Source: Acidobacteriota bacterium (GTDB lineage: Bacteria; Acidobacteriota; UBA890; WLXD01). Taken from it: a stretch of DNA of 64,000 bases. The stretch is from positions 488,381 through 552,380 of the forward strand of contig WLXD01000004.1 of NCBI GenBank assembly GCA_012103255.1. Reading direction: 5' to 3'. Numbering within the stretch: position 1 is the first letter of the stretch; each line of letters opens with the position of its first letter. Positions 46,120-55,822 of the stretch are shown in pieces. A model generated the notes under the pieces. That model did not search any database, was not told the DNA's origin, and worked only from the letters and a program-made list of their open reading frames with translations. A program made the position numbers and the translations under genes.

Positions 46120-47053
46120 GCTTCGACAGATAGCGCTCTCCCGAGTCCGGCAACAAGGTCACGACCAGGGCATCTTCACCGAGTTGCTCGGCAACTTGCC
46201 TGGCCCCGACCACGGCGGCGCCGCCGGATGAGCCGGTGAAGATCGCCTCGGTGCGAGCCAGCTCGAGAACGGCGCGATAGGCGGCGGGATCGTCGACGGT
46301 CACAACATCATCGATGTAGTCCCACCACACCGTCGCCGGCAAGAAATCTTCACCAATGCCATCGATCAGGTACTGATGGATATCTTCTGCCGGCGGCAAC
46401 TCGCCGTGCTTCCGGTAGTAGGCGTAGACCGATCCGACCGTATCCACGCCAACCACCTGGATGTCGGGGTTCTGTTCCTTGAGGAACTTCGCGGTGCCGC
46501 TGATCGTGCCGCCCGTGCCCATGCCGACAACCCAGTGCGTAATCGTCCCGTCCGTCTGCCGCCAGATCTCGGGGCCAGTCGTGGCGTAGTGAGCCTCTGG
46601 GTTGGCCTGGTTGTGGTACTGGTACGGGAGGTAGGCGCCCTCCTCATCCCGAAACCGTTCTGCGACCTTGTAGTAGGAACGAGGGTCATCGGCCTCGACG
46701 TTCGTCGGACACAGGTGCACTTCCGCACCGAAGGCCTCCAGAAGCGCGACCTTCTCGGCCGGGATCTTGTCTGCCGCCGTACAGACCATGCGATACCCCT
46801 TGAGTATCGCGGCCATGGCCAAACCGAGTCCCGTGTTGCCGGACGTGGGCTCGACGATGGTGCCGCCAGGCTTCAGAAGTCCCGCCTTCTCGCCGGCCTC
46901 GATCAAGGCCGGACCGATGCGATCCTTGACGCTCGACCCTGGGTTGAAGGACTCGACCTTCGCCGCGACGGTCGCGGCTCCCGTGCAATACCGATCGAGA
47001 CGCACCAACGGCGTGTCGCCGAGGGTCTCCAGAATGTTTCCGTAGATCTCCAA
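46076..47053 (-). CDS. Cystathionine beta-synthase-like PLP enzyme, catalytic core only
   Basis: 325 residues from TTG 47053, preceded by GGAG eight bases upstream; this matches the family N-terminus EIYGNILETLGDTPLVRL. The PLP lysine is in NPGSSVKDRIG (about residue 40), the phosphate loop in TSGNTGLGLA and GMGTGGTISG (about 183). YQYHNQANPEAHYATTGPEIW and DGIGEDFLPATV are closer to cystathionine beta-synthase than to CysK. The regulatory CBS domains are absent. It probably makes cystathionine from serine and homocysteine, or cysteine from O-acetylserine; the two cannot be separated here. Overlaps the RND gene by 44 bp. Confidence 0.88.
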   Translation of the reverse strand: MEIYGNILETLGDTPLVRLDRYCTGAATVAAKVESFNPGSSVKDRIGPALIEAGEKAGLLKPGGTIVEPTSGNTGLGLAMAAILKGYRMVCTAADKIPAEKVALLEAFGAEVHLCPTNVEADDPRSYYKVAERFRDEEGAYLPYQYHNQANPEAHYATTGPEIWRQTDGTITHWVVGMGTGGTISGTAKFLKEQNPDIQVVGVDTVGSVYAYYRKHGELPPAEDIHQYLIDGIGEDFLPATVWWDYIDDVVTVDDPAAYRAVLELARTEAIFTGSSGGAAVVGARQVAEQLGEDALVVTLLPDSGERYLSKLNRDWMRDQGLVSS

Positions 47054-47194
47054 CCCAGCTACTCCAACCGAGGCGGTTCGTCGCACGGGCGCAGCCGAGT
47101 TGCCCACCAACCAGACCGTGTTCGCGGCCCGGAACCACTGCGCCAGCGGGGTGCCGGCGAGACGCCGGCAGGGTGATAGGGTCTCCAACTTATC

Positions 47195-47719
47195 ATGATC
47201 GCCCGTAGCCCGACGCGCCTCGTTCTCGCCCTGCTGACCGCTCTCGCGGCACTGTTTCTGGTGCTCGCGCTGCTGCCGGCGGGCCCCACCGCATCGGCCA
47301 CACCGCACGCCCAATACCCGGGCATGTTGGTAGGCGGCGACGGATCTTCGCATCGCGCTGTTCTCGCCCTGGGCTGGGCCTTCGGTGCGCTTCAGATCGC
47401 GCTCTTCGCCGCGCTGATTCTGTTCGGTGCGGGTGCGCGCGGGCGCGAGCGCGGCCTGCTTCGCCCTTTGGTGGGCGGCAGCGTCGTGTACCTGTTTGTC
47501 TGGACTCTGGTGGTGGCGGCCTACCAGGGCTGGCTAGCAGGTGCCTCCGGTCCATCCGTTCTCGGATTCCCGCTGCCCACGGTGCTGCTGATCTTTGCGA
47601 TGTGGCCGCTTCCTGTCTTCTACGTCTATTTGTACGTTCGTCATTTCGATCGCTGGGTGTTCAACGCGGACGATGAGGCGCGCCTACGCGACCTGGCGGA
47701 ACGGAGCAGTCAGCGATGA
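47195..47719 (+). CDS. Four-helix membrane protein, partner of the symporter
   Basis: 174 residues with four predicted transmembrane helices (ALLTALAALFLVLALLPAG, WAFGALQIALFAALILFG, VVYLFVWTLVVAAYQGWLA, PTVLLIFAMWPLPVFYVYL) and a short C-terminal cytoplasmic tail. Its stop overlaps the start of the sodium:solute symporter gene (ATGA), a layout like the small DUF485-type partners of ActP/SSS transporters, though this sequence is longer and I do not assign it to that family. A stabilising or accessory role for the symporter is inferred from context only. Confidence 0.7.
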   Translation: MIARSPTRLVLALLTALAALFLVLALLPAGPTASATPHAQYPGMLVGGDGSSHRAVLALGWAFGALQIALFAALILFGAGARGRERGLLRPLVGGSVVYLFVWTLVVAAYQGWLAGASGPSVLGFPLPTVLLIFAMWPLPVFYVYLYVRHFDRWVFNADDEARLRDLAERSSQR

Positions 47720-49206
47720 GCCGGGCCGCGGTCATCCTGACGTGCGTCGGCATCTACCTCCTGATCTGCGTAGTTGTTGGAATCTGGGCGATGCGCCGCA
47801 CCCGGAACACCCGCGACTTCTTCGTGGCTGGGCGCCAGATCGGCTTCGCCGTCGCCGGACTCGCGATGTTCTCAAGCACGCTGTCGGGGTTCGGATTCGT
47901 CGGAGGTCCGGGGCTGATCTACGCGATGGGACTGAGTTCGATCTGGATCATCATCACCACGCCGACAGGCATGGCCGTTTCTACTTGGTTGCTCGCGAAA
48001 CGACTTCGTCTGATGGCCGAGGTTCGGGACATCGTGTCGCTGCCAGATGCGGTGGCCGCGCGCTACGGAAGCGAATCAACGCGGTTCCTTGCGGCAATCG
48101 CTATCCTCCTCGGCTGTATCGGCTACCTCGCCACCCAGATCCTGGCGATGTCCGTGGTGCTACAGAGTCTCGCCAGTGCGGTACCCGCAACGCAGGGGCT
48201 GAGCCTGGTCGCGTGTGTGGTCATCTCCACGGGCTTCCTGCTGTTCTATAGCGTCACCGGAGGGGTCATCGCGAGCCTCTACACCGACGTGATCCAGGGG
48301 GCGATCATGATTGTTGCCTCCGTGCTCGTGTTCATCGCAGCAGTCAACGCGGTACAAGGCGGGGCAGTGGGCGCAATCACCTCACTGGTAGCGGACGACC
48401 CGGAGAGCATGGGCCCGTGGGGAACGATGGGCATGATCGGCTGTCTCTCGTGGTACCTGCTGTTCACGATTGGCGGCGCCGGCCAGCCCCATATCATCAC
48501 GAAGAACCTCATGTACCGGAAGGTCTCGGACGCGGCCAACGCGCTACCTGTTTCGCTGGCTGCCTACAGCTGTTCGGCACTGCTCTGGATCGGTATCGGG
48601 CTGGCGATGCGCGCCGTGGTGATCCAGGGCGGTCTGCCGCCGCTTGCCTCGGCCGATCAGGCGGCCACGACATTCCTGCAGACGTTCGCATCGCCACTGC
48701 TCGCCGGAGTCGTGTTCGCTGCCCTGTTCGCCGCGATCATGTCGACGGGAGATGCGTTCCTCAACATCGGCGCGGCCGCGCTGGCTCACGACATTCCCCT
48801 CGCCTTGCGCGGCCGGCCGCTCAACAACGAATTGCTCTCCGCACGTCTCGCCACGGTGGGGCTCGGCGTAGGCGGTGCTGGGTTCGCCATCTACTCCCAC
48901 TACGTCAACGATCGACTCATCGCGTTCCTCGGTGCGTTCGGCTGGGGCACGTTCGCAGCAGCCTTGGTGCCGGTAGTCGCCATCGGCTTGAACTGGAAAC
49001 GAGCCACTCCCCTGGCCGCGAACGTCTCGATCATCGCGGGGCTGACCATCAACCTGGCGGCTGAACTCTCGGGTGCGCGCTTGCCTCACGGGCTCCATGG
49101 CGGAACTGTCGCCCTGGTGATCTCGATGGTGCTCTTCATCGTGATCTCGCGACTGACGCCGATGCAACGACCCGCTCCCGACATCGAGGCAGTGATGGAG
49201 ATGTAG
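47716..49206 (+). CDS. Sodium:solute symporter (SSS family)
   Basis: 496 residues, 13-14 helices, in the SSS/LeuT-fold group. The N-terminus AAVILTCVGIYLLICVVVGIW, DFFVAGRQIGFAVAGLAMFSSTLSGFGFVG and VFAALFAAIMSTGDAFLNIG match the sodium-binding helices of the family. The substrate (acetate, proline, pantothenate or other) cannot be told from sequence. It is coupled to the preceding four-helix protein. Confidence 0.92.
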   Translation: MSRAAVILTCVGIYLLICVVVGIWAMRRTRNTRDFFVAGRQIGFAVAGLAMFSSTLSGFGFVGGPGLIYAMGLSSIWIIITTPTGMAVSTWLLAKRLRLMAEVRDIVSLPDAVAARYGSESTRFLAAIAILLGCIGYLATQILAMSVVLQSLASAVPATQGLSLVACVVISTGFLLFYSVTGGVIASLYTDVIQGAIMIVASVLVFIAAVNAVQGGAVGAITSLVADDPESMGPWGTMGMIGCLSWYLLFTIGGAGQPHIITKNLMYRKVSDAANALPVSLAAYSCSALLWIGIGLAMRAVVIQGGLPPLASADQAATTFLQTFASPLLAGVVFAALFAAIMSTGDAFLNIGAAALAHDIPLALRGRPLNNELLSARLATVGLGVGGAGFAIYSHYVNDRLIAFLGAFGWGTFAAALVPVVAIGLNWKRATPLAANVSIIAGLTINLAAELSGARLPHGLHGGTVALVISMVLFIVISRLTPMQRPAPDIEAVMEM

Positions 49207-49214
49207 ACCCGTTG

Positions 49215-50683
49215 CTACGCCCGACAGGCGTTGACCTGGGCATGGGCGACGGTGGACACCTCGAACGGCATCTGCAGACCGAGCGACGTCGCCTCGCGCC
49301 ACGCGGCCATCGCGGCATCGGATCTACCGGCCGCGTCTAGCGCCAGAACGTAGTTGGTGTACCAACTCACTGGCTCGACCTCCATGCGGCGGTATCGCGG
49401 TCGTCCTCTGCGAGCGCCCGCACGAACGCGGCTTCAGCCTCCGCGACGGACTCGTCGGATTCGAGGAAGTTCGCCCCGAGATCAGCTTGCACCTTGGCAT
49501 CGGTCAACTGCTTGAACCGAGCCAGATGCTCGCGCCCGGCCGCCGCGTCGTCACCCCGCAGAACCATGTTGCCGAGCAGGAAGTGCCCGCCTGGGAATCG
49601 CGGGAACTCGCCCACGAGACGCTCCGCAAGGCGTCGCGCTTCCTCGGTGTCGCCAACCCGCTGTTCCAGGTCCGCCAGCAGGCGAATCGCTTCCGGCGCT
49701 TCCACCGATCGAACGTCCCACACCTCGCCCGGATTCACGCCGGCCATGACCCTGGGGGTTCGATCGTAGGCAGCAACCGCGCGCCGCGCGTGGGCGCGGG
49801 CGATCTCGACATCGCCACGCAGGTCAGCCTGAACCGCCAACCTCAATTCCGCCCCCGGATGGCCGGGGGCCAGATCGAGCACACGGCGCGAGATCGCGAC
49901 GAGATCTTCGGCGCGCGACAACTTGTCGTACGTGAACGACAGTGCCATCAAGATCGGCAAGGAATCTGGCTGAGCCCGCCGCGAGGCCTCGAGCACCGCA
50001 ACTGATTCCTCCGGACGCTCCTGATTCGTGTACGCGCCCGCCAGCAGCAGCGCCGCGTCAATGTTCTGGGGCGACAGTCGTAGCGCCGTCTCGAGCGACG
50101 GGATGGCATCTGCGGGACGCCCAAGATCGAGCATCAGCGCACCGAGGCGCACATGCGGCAGATCCCATTCAGCCTGGAGATCGCGGACCGCAACCAGTCG
50201 TTGCTGTGCGACCGCACCACGCCCGAGTTGGTAACAGAGTTCGGCGCGCATGAAAGCGAGCGGCACGACGTCCGGTCGCTCGCGCGCAGCGGCATCCAGG
50301 GCGCGCGATGCGTCCACAAAGCGTTGGAGCTCGAGGTAAGCCTGGCCGAGCGTGTACTGCACGACGCCAGCGCCACCGGACGCGTCGCGAACAGCTTCCA
50401 AGTGGCCCACCGCTTCGGCGAGATCACCGTTGAAGAACAGGGCCTGGCCTAGCCCGAATCGAGCCGCAAGATCGCCGGGCTGAGCCGAGTAGGCTGCTCG
50501 ATAGAGCTCGATCGCGCGCTCGTGGTCCCCTGCTTGAAGCGCGGCGGCCGCCGCCGCGAGAGGCGAGTCCTGAGCCGCTTGCGCAGGCGTTGCGGTCGTC
50601 GCCCGTGGCGCTAGAAGTAAGGTCGCCAACATCGTCAAGATCGCGACGCGCCGCTCCAGGCTCGACGCGCGGGAGGCCGTCAT
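49215..50683 (-). pseudogene. TPR-repeat protein, frameshifted near the C-terminus
   Basis: The open frame stops at 49367 after DDRDTAAWRSSQ. A second frame supplies EVEPVSWYTNYVLALDAAG, DAAMAAWREATSLGLQ and then a stop at 49215. These read as a final TPR and join with one base added at about 49382 (TGG-GAG-GTC). With it the protein has about 489 residues. The rest has a signal peptide and about eleven TPRs (RAAYSAQPGDLAARFGLGQA, LYRASELG-like spacing of 34). TPR proteins bind partner proteins; the 5' end overlaps the CRTAC1 gene by 4 nt. The break removes at most the last repeat, so some function could remain. Confidence 0.75.
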
Positions 50684-52416
50684 CGGGCCTGCACCGCGAC
50701 GAGGCCCATGAGTTCGTCAATCAACACATCGCGCGGTCCAATATCGTGCAGCACCGTCACCTCTCCACTCGGCCAGATCACCTCGATACGCTCGGCTTGT
50801 GAGCCTGGAAGGTAGAACAGAAGACGCGGATCGTTCGCACCCAGGTAGCCATCGCCGTGTCGCAACTCGCGATGCTGCACCACGCCGCCCGATGTCAGAA
50901 CCACCCGGGCACCGTAGGGGGTCCGCGACGACGTTCGTCCGCGCAGGCTCAGCCGGAGAGCGGGCAGCCGATCGGTGGAGTCGTTGCGCAGAATGGACGG
51001 AGAACCGTCGATCGGCATGATCAGGATGTCGGCATCGGCGTCGTTGTCGAAGTCGCCGAACGCTGCGCCTCGACCCACGCGGGCCGTCGATAGGTCACCC
51101 GTTGCGGGCTCGATCCTGAACGCCGCCGTGCCGCCATCACGCAGCTGATTCAGAAACGGCTGGGTCGGCTGGGCGTACTCCTGCAGGCCGCGATCGCCAA
51201 GCTGCGGATACAAGTGCCCGTTCACCACCACCAGATCTTCGTCGGCATCACCATCCACATCGACAAACAGATTGGCCCAGGCCATGTATTCGTAGCTATC
51301 GGCCGCGATACCTACCCGTGTCGAACTGTCGGTAAACGTGCAGTCACCGATGTTCTCGTAAAACGTGTTGTAGTCGTGCTGGAAATTGGACACCACGAGA
51401 TCGGTATCGCCGTCGCCATCCGCGTCGGCAGCTCCGATGCCCATTCCGGCCTGCTCTCGCCCTGCACCACTGAAGCCGGCTCCGCTGAACAACGACAGAT
51501 CCTCGATGCCCAACTCGCTTGCTCGATACAGCAGATTGATGTTGGAGTCGTTCGCGACATAGATCTCCTGGCCGTCCCGGCCGTCGCAGTCGACCGCCAG
51601 CGCGGCAAATCCGAAGGTCGCGTCCGGATCCACGACTCCCTGGTTCCAGACCTCGAACCGGTCGCCGCGATTCTCGTAGAACCGATCGTGCGAACCGGCC
51701 AGACCCATCGGCCCGCAGAACACTTCGATTCCGAGGAAGTTGCAAACACCATCGCCGAGAGTAGCCGTGCTCGAAGCATCGAAGTCCACGTAGTTCGCAA
51801 CGTAGAGGTCGAGATCACCATCGCGATCCCAATCAAGAAAAGCGGCGCCGGTGGACCAGCGCGGATCCTCGGCTCCCGTCTCCCATCGCGAGAACGTGCC
51901 GTCTCCGTTGTTGCGGAGCACGAGGTTCGAGCCAATCGTGGTCACGTAGATGTCGGTCCACCCATCGTTGTCCACGTCCACGGCGGCCAGAGCGTTGGCC
52001 CAGGCCGACCAGGCGAAGTTGGCCTGGTTCCCCACGGCGTGAAACTCGCCGGGGCCGTTACGGAACAGCCCCGAACGCGGAAGATCCCCGGACGCGTCGT
52101 ACGAGCCAGCGAGCGGAGTCTCCGCCAGGGATGCTGCGGTGGCCGCGTAGGGGCGGTCGGACGGACCTGCGAGTCCATTGCCGAGTGCAAGGTCGAGCCG
52201 ACCGTCGTTGTCGTAGTCGAGCCACGCGCCGCCGACACCACCTGAATCGGTCACGTAGGGGCGCTGGGGTGCACCGTAGGTCACCTTAAAATCGATACCA
52301 AGCTCGGCAGCCACTTCGGTGAATCGTACCGGCGCTTGCGCGGTCGCGGCATCCGGCAGCACCGCTGCCGCAACAAGTAGTGCGAACGCGCGTGGCGGCA
52401 TGAGAAGGCATCGCAT
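50680..52416 (-). CDS. CRTAC1-family exported protein (FG-GAP/ASPIC-UnbV)
   Basis: 578 residues from ATG 52416, which starts a signal peptide (MRCLLMPPRAFALLVAAAV); a GTG at 52443 overlapping the previous stop is also possible. The body has FG-GAP/VCBS calcium-binding repeats: DYDNDGRLDLALGNGLAG, DVDNDGWTDIYVTTIG, DWDRDGDLDLYVANYVD, DADGDGDTDLVVSNF, VDVDGDADEDLVVVNG. The C-terminus has the ASPIC/UnbV segment, ERIEVIWPSGEVTVL. Seven-bladed propeller of the CRTAC1 type; the role is unknown. It overlaps the TPR gene start by 4 nt. Confidence 0.9.
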   Translation of the reverse strand: MRCLLMPPRAFALLVAAAVLPDAATAQAPVRFTEVAAELGIDFKVTYGAPQRPYVTDSGGVGGAWLDYDNDGRLDLALGNGLAGPSDRPYAATAASLAETPLAGSYDASGDLPRSGLFRNGPGEFHAVGNQANFAWSAWANALAAVDVDNDGWTDIYVTTIGSNLVLRNNGDGTFSRWETGAEDPRWSTGAAFLDWDRDGDLDLYVANYVDFDASSTATLGDGVCNFLGIEVFCGPMGLAGSHDRFYENRGDRFEVWNQGVVDPDATFGFAALAVDCDGRDGQEIYVANDSNINLLYRASELGIEDLSLFSGAGFSGAGREQAGMGIGAADADGDGDTDLVVSNFQHDYNTFYENIGDCTFTDSSTRVGIAADSYEYMAWANLFVDVDGDADEDLVVVNGHLYPQLGDRGLQEYAQPTQPFLNQLRDGGTAAFRIEPATGDLSTARVGRGAAFGDFDNDADADILIMPIDGSPSILRNDSTDRLPALRLSLRGRTSSRTPYGARVVLTSGGVVQHRELRHGDGYLGANDPRLLFYLPGSQAERIEVIWPSGEVTVLHDIGPRDVLIDELMGLVAVQAR

Positions 52417-52442
52417 CCGCCCGCCCGACGTAGTGCGGAGCA

Positions 52443-53453
52443 CTACTCGACGATGCGGAAGGGCATCTCGGTCGTCGCCTCCGCGTTGTTCGTCAGGTCC
52501 TCAAGCAGAATCACGAGGGTGTAGCTGTTGCCCGGCGATACCGGCTCGACGTCCTCGAATCGAAGCGGTTGACCGATCGTCGGTCGGGCGTGCGGTTGGG
52601 CCGGCGTGGCCCAGATCCGCTGACCTGCGGCGTCCAGAATCTGGTACCGGATCGAGAAGTTCGGGGACCCCGTTTCCGGATCACGCTGCACGCCGGTTAC
52701 AACGAACGTCACGAGAACCTCCGGTCCGGTCTTCGAGAACGCATGAACCAGGCGATCTGTGAACGACGCGGTCGCCACGCGAACGCCTGGATAGACCGTT
52801 CCCGGCGCAAAGATCCCCGCCGCAGGAGTCGGCGGGCCCTCGACCATCAGCACGCTGCTGGTTCCAAGTCTTGCCGCGCTGAGGTCAGGAACTTCAAGTT
52901 GCTGATCGACCGTCGAGACGTTGCCGCTCACGAGATCGCGTATGCCCCAGACGAATCGGTACGTGCCGGCCGGCAACGTATCGCCAAAGCTGTGCGTCGC
53001 GGTGAGGCCGCTGCTCTCCACGCCCGTGCGATCCAGTTTGGCCGCCGTACCGAGGCTCCGGATCTGCTCCGCTCCCGCATAGATCCCGCCGAAGAGTTCG
53101 ACCTGGGCGACTTCGGACGGCATACCCCCCGCAGGGATGCTCGCCGGATCCAAAGCGTCGCTGTCGACCCCAAACAGCAGGCCGTTGGTTCCGACGCGAA
53201 ACCCGACAACTAGCAAGGTTCCGCCCTGAAAAGAAGGGAAGAAATGCGGCGTGAAGCTCAATGCCAGGTCCTGGCGCAACTCGCCGTCCAGCGCATCCTG
53301 CAGGGCCACCTCCGCCTCGGCTGTTGGGAACGCAGGCGTCACCGGGATCTCGGCTACGGGTTCCTGTGCTGGTGGATCGGTCGGCTCTTGGCCGACGACC
53401 GACTCCGATGACATGACCGCGGTCAAAGCCAGAATCGCGAGAGTGCTGCGCAT
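52443..53453 (-). CDS. Exported beta-rich protein, unknown function, next to GWxTD gene
   Basis: 336 residues with a signal peptide (TLAILALTAVMSSESVVG). The sequence is beta-rich, with Ig-like strands (GTYRFVWGIRDLVSGNVS, YTLVILLEDLTNNAEATTE) similar in style to the C-terminal beta domains of GWxTD proteins. I do not recognise a named family. It lies 30 bp after the GWxTD gene and its stop touches the possible start of the CRTAC1 gene, so all four minus-strand genes 49215-55733 probably form one operon. Confidence 0.65.
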   Translation of the reverse strand: MRSTLAILALTAVMSSESVVGQEPTDPPAQEPVAEIPVTPAFPTAEAEVALQDALDGELRQDLALSFTPHFFPSFQGGTLLVVGFRVGTNGLLFGVDSDALDPASIPAGGMPSEVAQVELFGGIYAGAEQIRSLGTAAKLDRTGVESSGLTATHSFGDTLPAGTYRFVWGIRDLVSGNVSTVDQQLEVPDLSAARLGTSSVLMVEGPPTPAAGIFAPGTVYPGVRVATASFTDRLVHAFSKTGPEVLVTFVVTGVQRDPETGSPNFSIRYQILDAAGQRIWATPAQPHARPTIGQPLRFEDVEPVSPGNSYTLVILLEDLTNNAEATTEMPFRIVE

Positions 53454-53483
53454 GGGGACCTCGTTGTGGAGGTGGACGCGTGA

Positions 53484-55733
53484 CTACTGCGAATCCACCG
53501 TCGAGTCGGTTGTCTCGTTGCCGAGCCGGTCCAGCATCGCGCGCGCCTGCGCCTGTTCCGGATCCAGTTCGAGAGAGAGCATGAGCAATTCGCGGGTCCT
53601 ATCCGGCCTGCTCTCGGCCTGGTAAGAAGCTGCGAGCTCGTTGAGGAGCTCGGTGCTCTCCTCTCCCATCACCATGCGCGCGCGCTCGTAGAAACGGATC
53701 GCGTCGTAGTGCTGGGCTGCCAGCGCGTAGGTGCGGGCCAGCCGGATCAGCATCTCGTGATCCCGGGGGTTCTCGGCGGAAGCCGGCAGTAGCACCTCGA
53801 TCAAACGTTCGTAGCGTCCGGTTTCCTCGAGAAGCATGGAGTAGCGCTCGAGAATCTCGGGATCCTCGGGTTCGCGTTCCTGCGCGTAGTCGAGCCATTG
53901 CACGGCTGCGTCCAGGTCGCCGGCGATCCGGTACTGCTGTGCGCGTTCCAGCGCGACGGTCACGTCGATCGCGGGCGGCCCGGGCTGCGCGTTGATGAAC
54001 GGCCGAATCGGGTCCTCGGGCACAGCCGAGAGCCTCACGCTGACTTCGCGGGTAGCCGCGGAGTTCTCATCCACCGACACCCGCAAGCTGTAATCACCGG
54101 CCTCGAGGTCGGCAGTATCGAGCGTGAAGAGGTGCGGCAAGACTCCATGCTCATCCGCGCTGCCAGCCATCAGCTGAACCGAGTCCTCGCGAACCGCGGT
54201 CCCAGCAGAATTCACTAACGCGATGCGGAGGGTGACCACCGCCGGTGCCGCGGTCGCTGGCAACAGAACCTGTTCGAACGCGTGGAGCGGCTGCCCGACA
54301 AAGAACGCACCATCAATGCTCGGCACCATTCCGAGCGCCTTGTACTGGAATGGGAAACGTTGACCAAACGGGTCATACGACCGGCTCTGAGCGTCGAGAG
54401 CCAGTACGGGGCCTGCAATCGTCAGCCGAGGCGGATGCGCCGTCGGCACATCCAATTCGATCTCTTCTCGCCCGAAAGAGTGCGCGATCGAGTTTTCGAG
54501 CATCAGCGAGAAGGTCTGTGGACCCGGCAATGTCGGCGTGATGTCCATGTAGATGAACGGGTTCCGCGTGAAGTTTCGCGCCTGCCCTGGCTCCAGATCG
54601 CCGGACATCGTGGACTCGAAGTTCTGCAGCACCCGCGCCTCGGAGTCAACGATCGAGCCGATGGCTTTGAAGGTGAAGTAGTAGTCGCCTTCGAACTCGC
54701 CGACATGGAGCTCCTGTCCTTCGGCCTTGCTGCCAAAGTGAATCACGGGTTGGCCATCAACTCCGAGCAGCGCCACCGCAAGCGCGTCCACCCCGAGCGT
54801 CTCGAAGCGCACATCCGAATCGGTAACCCCCGTGAGCACGTTATAGGCCCACGTCGCATCCGGCATGATGACTTCGTTGATGTTCTCGATCGCTCCGATC
54901 AGCAGCTCGGAAGCCAGCGGCGTGATGCCGAACTCGAACCCGGCTTCGGAGGGGTAGTAGCTGAACGCTGCGTTGGCCAGGTCGACATCAATCTCGATCA
55001 GAAGCTGTCGCATGGCGTCCGCGTTCGCGCCATAACCGGAGGGCGCGTACCCCGCGGACGGTCGACCGTTACTGAACGGATCGGTGGTAGTCCGTTCCTG
55101 CAAATCGCTGATCGCGCGGATGCCTGCGCCGTTGAACAACTTCTCCGGCCCATCCGACAGGGGGCTATACAACCGGAAATCGCCGGTGTTGTAGCGCTGA
55201 TAGAACGTCAGATAGAAGAACGGCGGCAGCCCGAGATCCGGATCCGCGGAATAAAACCACGTCTCCACGGGATAGAGAATCATGTCGGCCGGGACTCGCG
55301 AGATCTGCCTTGGCTCGCCGAGCAGAATGTAGGCCCGGCCGCGATCTGTCCGCCAGCCGGGCAATGGGCTACTACGTCCGTAGAACTTGTTGGCGTAGTC
55401 GAGGCGCTCGTAATGCAGGTCGTAGTACTCGTTGGCCGGCGTGCCCGGAGTCGGGTCGCGCACCGTCCAGAACTCGCGCATGAAGCGCTCGTACTTCGCC
55501 TCCGAGTCCAGTCGCTGGAAGACCTCGAATTCCTCCTCCGTGATGAGGTACCCAACCTCCGCTTCCGCCCAATCGCGATACTTCTCGGGAATCTCGTCCC
55601 AGTCGGTGCGCTCGAAGCGCTCGATGCCCGCACCGAGCTGCGCCCAGGCGGCAGAAGCCGGCACCGTCAGGCCCGCGAACACGAGAGCGGCGATCAGGAA
55701 TCGAACAGTCGAAGTGCAGCGAAGAGGGATCAT
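53484..55733 (-). CDS. GWxTD-domain protein with C-terminal TPRs
   Basis: 749 residues with a signal peptide (LIAALVFAGLTVPASAAW). The GWxTD domain spans about residues 40-200: EIPEKYRDWAEAEVGYLITE, FWTVRDPTPGTPANEYYDLH and the eponymous PGWRTDRGRAYILLGEP. Then come beta-rich domains (about 250-580) and TPRs near 600-740 (YRIAGDLDAAVQWLDYAQER, LARTYALAAQHYDAIRFYER). GWxTD proteins are found in Acidobacteriota and relatives; their function is unknown. It is the probable first gene of the 49215-55733 operon, divergent from the next CRTAC1 gene. Confidence 0.9.
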   Translation of the reverse strand: MIPLRCTSTVRFLIAALVFAGLTVPASAAWAQLGAGIERFERTDWDEIPEKYRDWAEAEVGYLITEEEFEVFQRLDSEAKYERFMREFWTVRDPTPGTPANEYYDLHYERLDYANKFYGRSSPLPGWRTDRGRAYILLGEPRQISRVPADMILYPVETWFYSADPDLGLPPFFYLTFYQRYNTGDFRLYSPLSDGPEKLFNGAGIRAISDLQERTTTDPFSNGRPSAGYAPSGYGANADAMRQLLIEIDVDLANAAFSYYPSEAGFEFGITPLASELLIGAIENINEVIMPDATWAYNVLTGVTDSDVRFETLGVDALAVALLGVDGQPVIHFGSKAEGQELHVGEFEGDYYFTFKAIGSIVDSEARVLQNFESTMSGDLEPGQARNFTRNPFIYMDITPTLPGPQTFSLMLENSIAHSFGREEIELDVPTAHPPRLTIAGPVLALDAQSRSYDPFGQRFPFQYKALGMVPSIDGAFFVGQPLHAFEQVLLPATAAPAVVTLRIALVNSAGTAVREDSVQLMAGSADEHGVLPHLFTLDTADLEAGDYSLRVSVDENSAATREVSVRLSAVPEDPIRPFINAQPGPPAIDVTVALERAQQYRIAGDLDAAVQWLDYAQEREPEDPEILERYSMLLEETGRYERLIEVLLPASAENPRDHEMLIRLARTYALAAQHYDAIRFYERARMVMGEESTELLNELAASYQAESRPDRTRELLMLSLELDPEQAQARAMLDRLGNETTDSTVDSQ

Positions 55734-55822
55734 CGATAGAGCCGGTTTCGAGGAGAACGCGCTGTGGAATAATTGAGCCTTTCCAGGGGGCGCAGTCCCT
55801 CGAATTATACGACAGACGGCCT

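Noticed and set aside
46076..47353. 425-residue start for the CBS-like enzyme
   Set aside because: The first 100 residues match nothing, are Arg/Gln-rich and overlap the symporter partner gene; TTG 47053 has GGAG and the family N-terminus.
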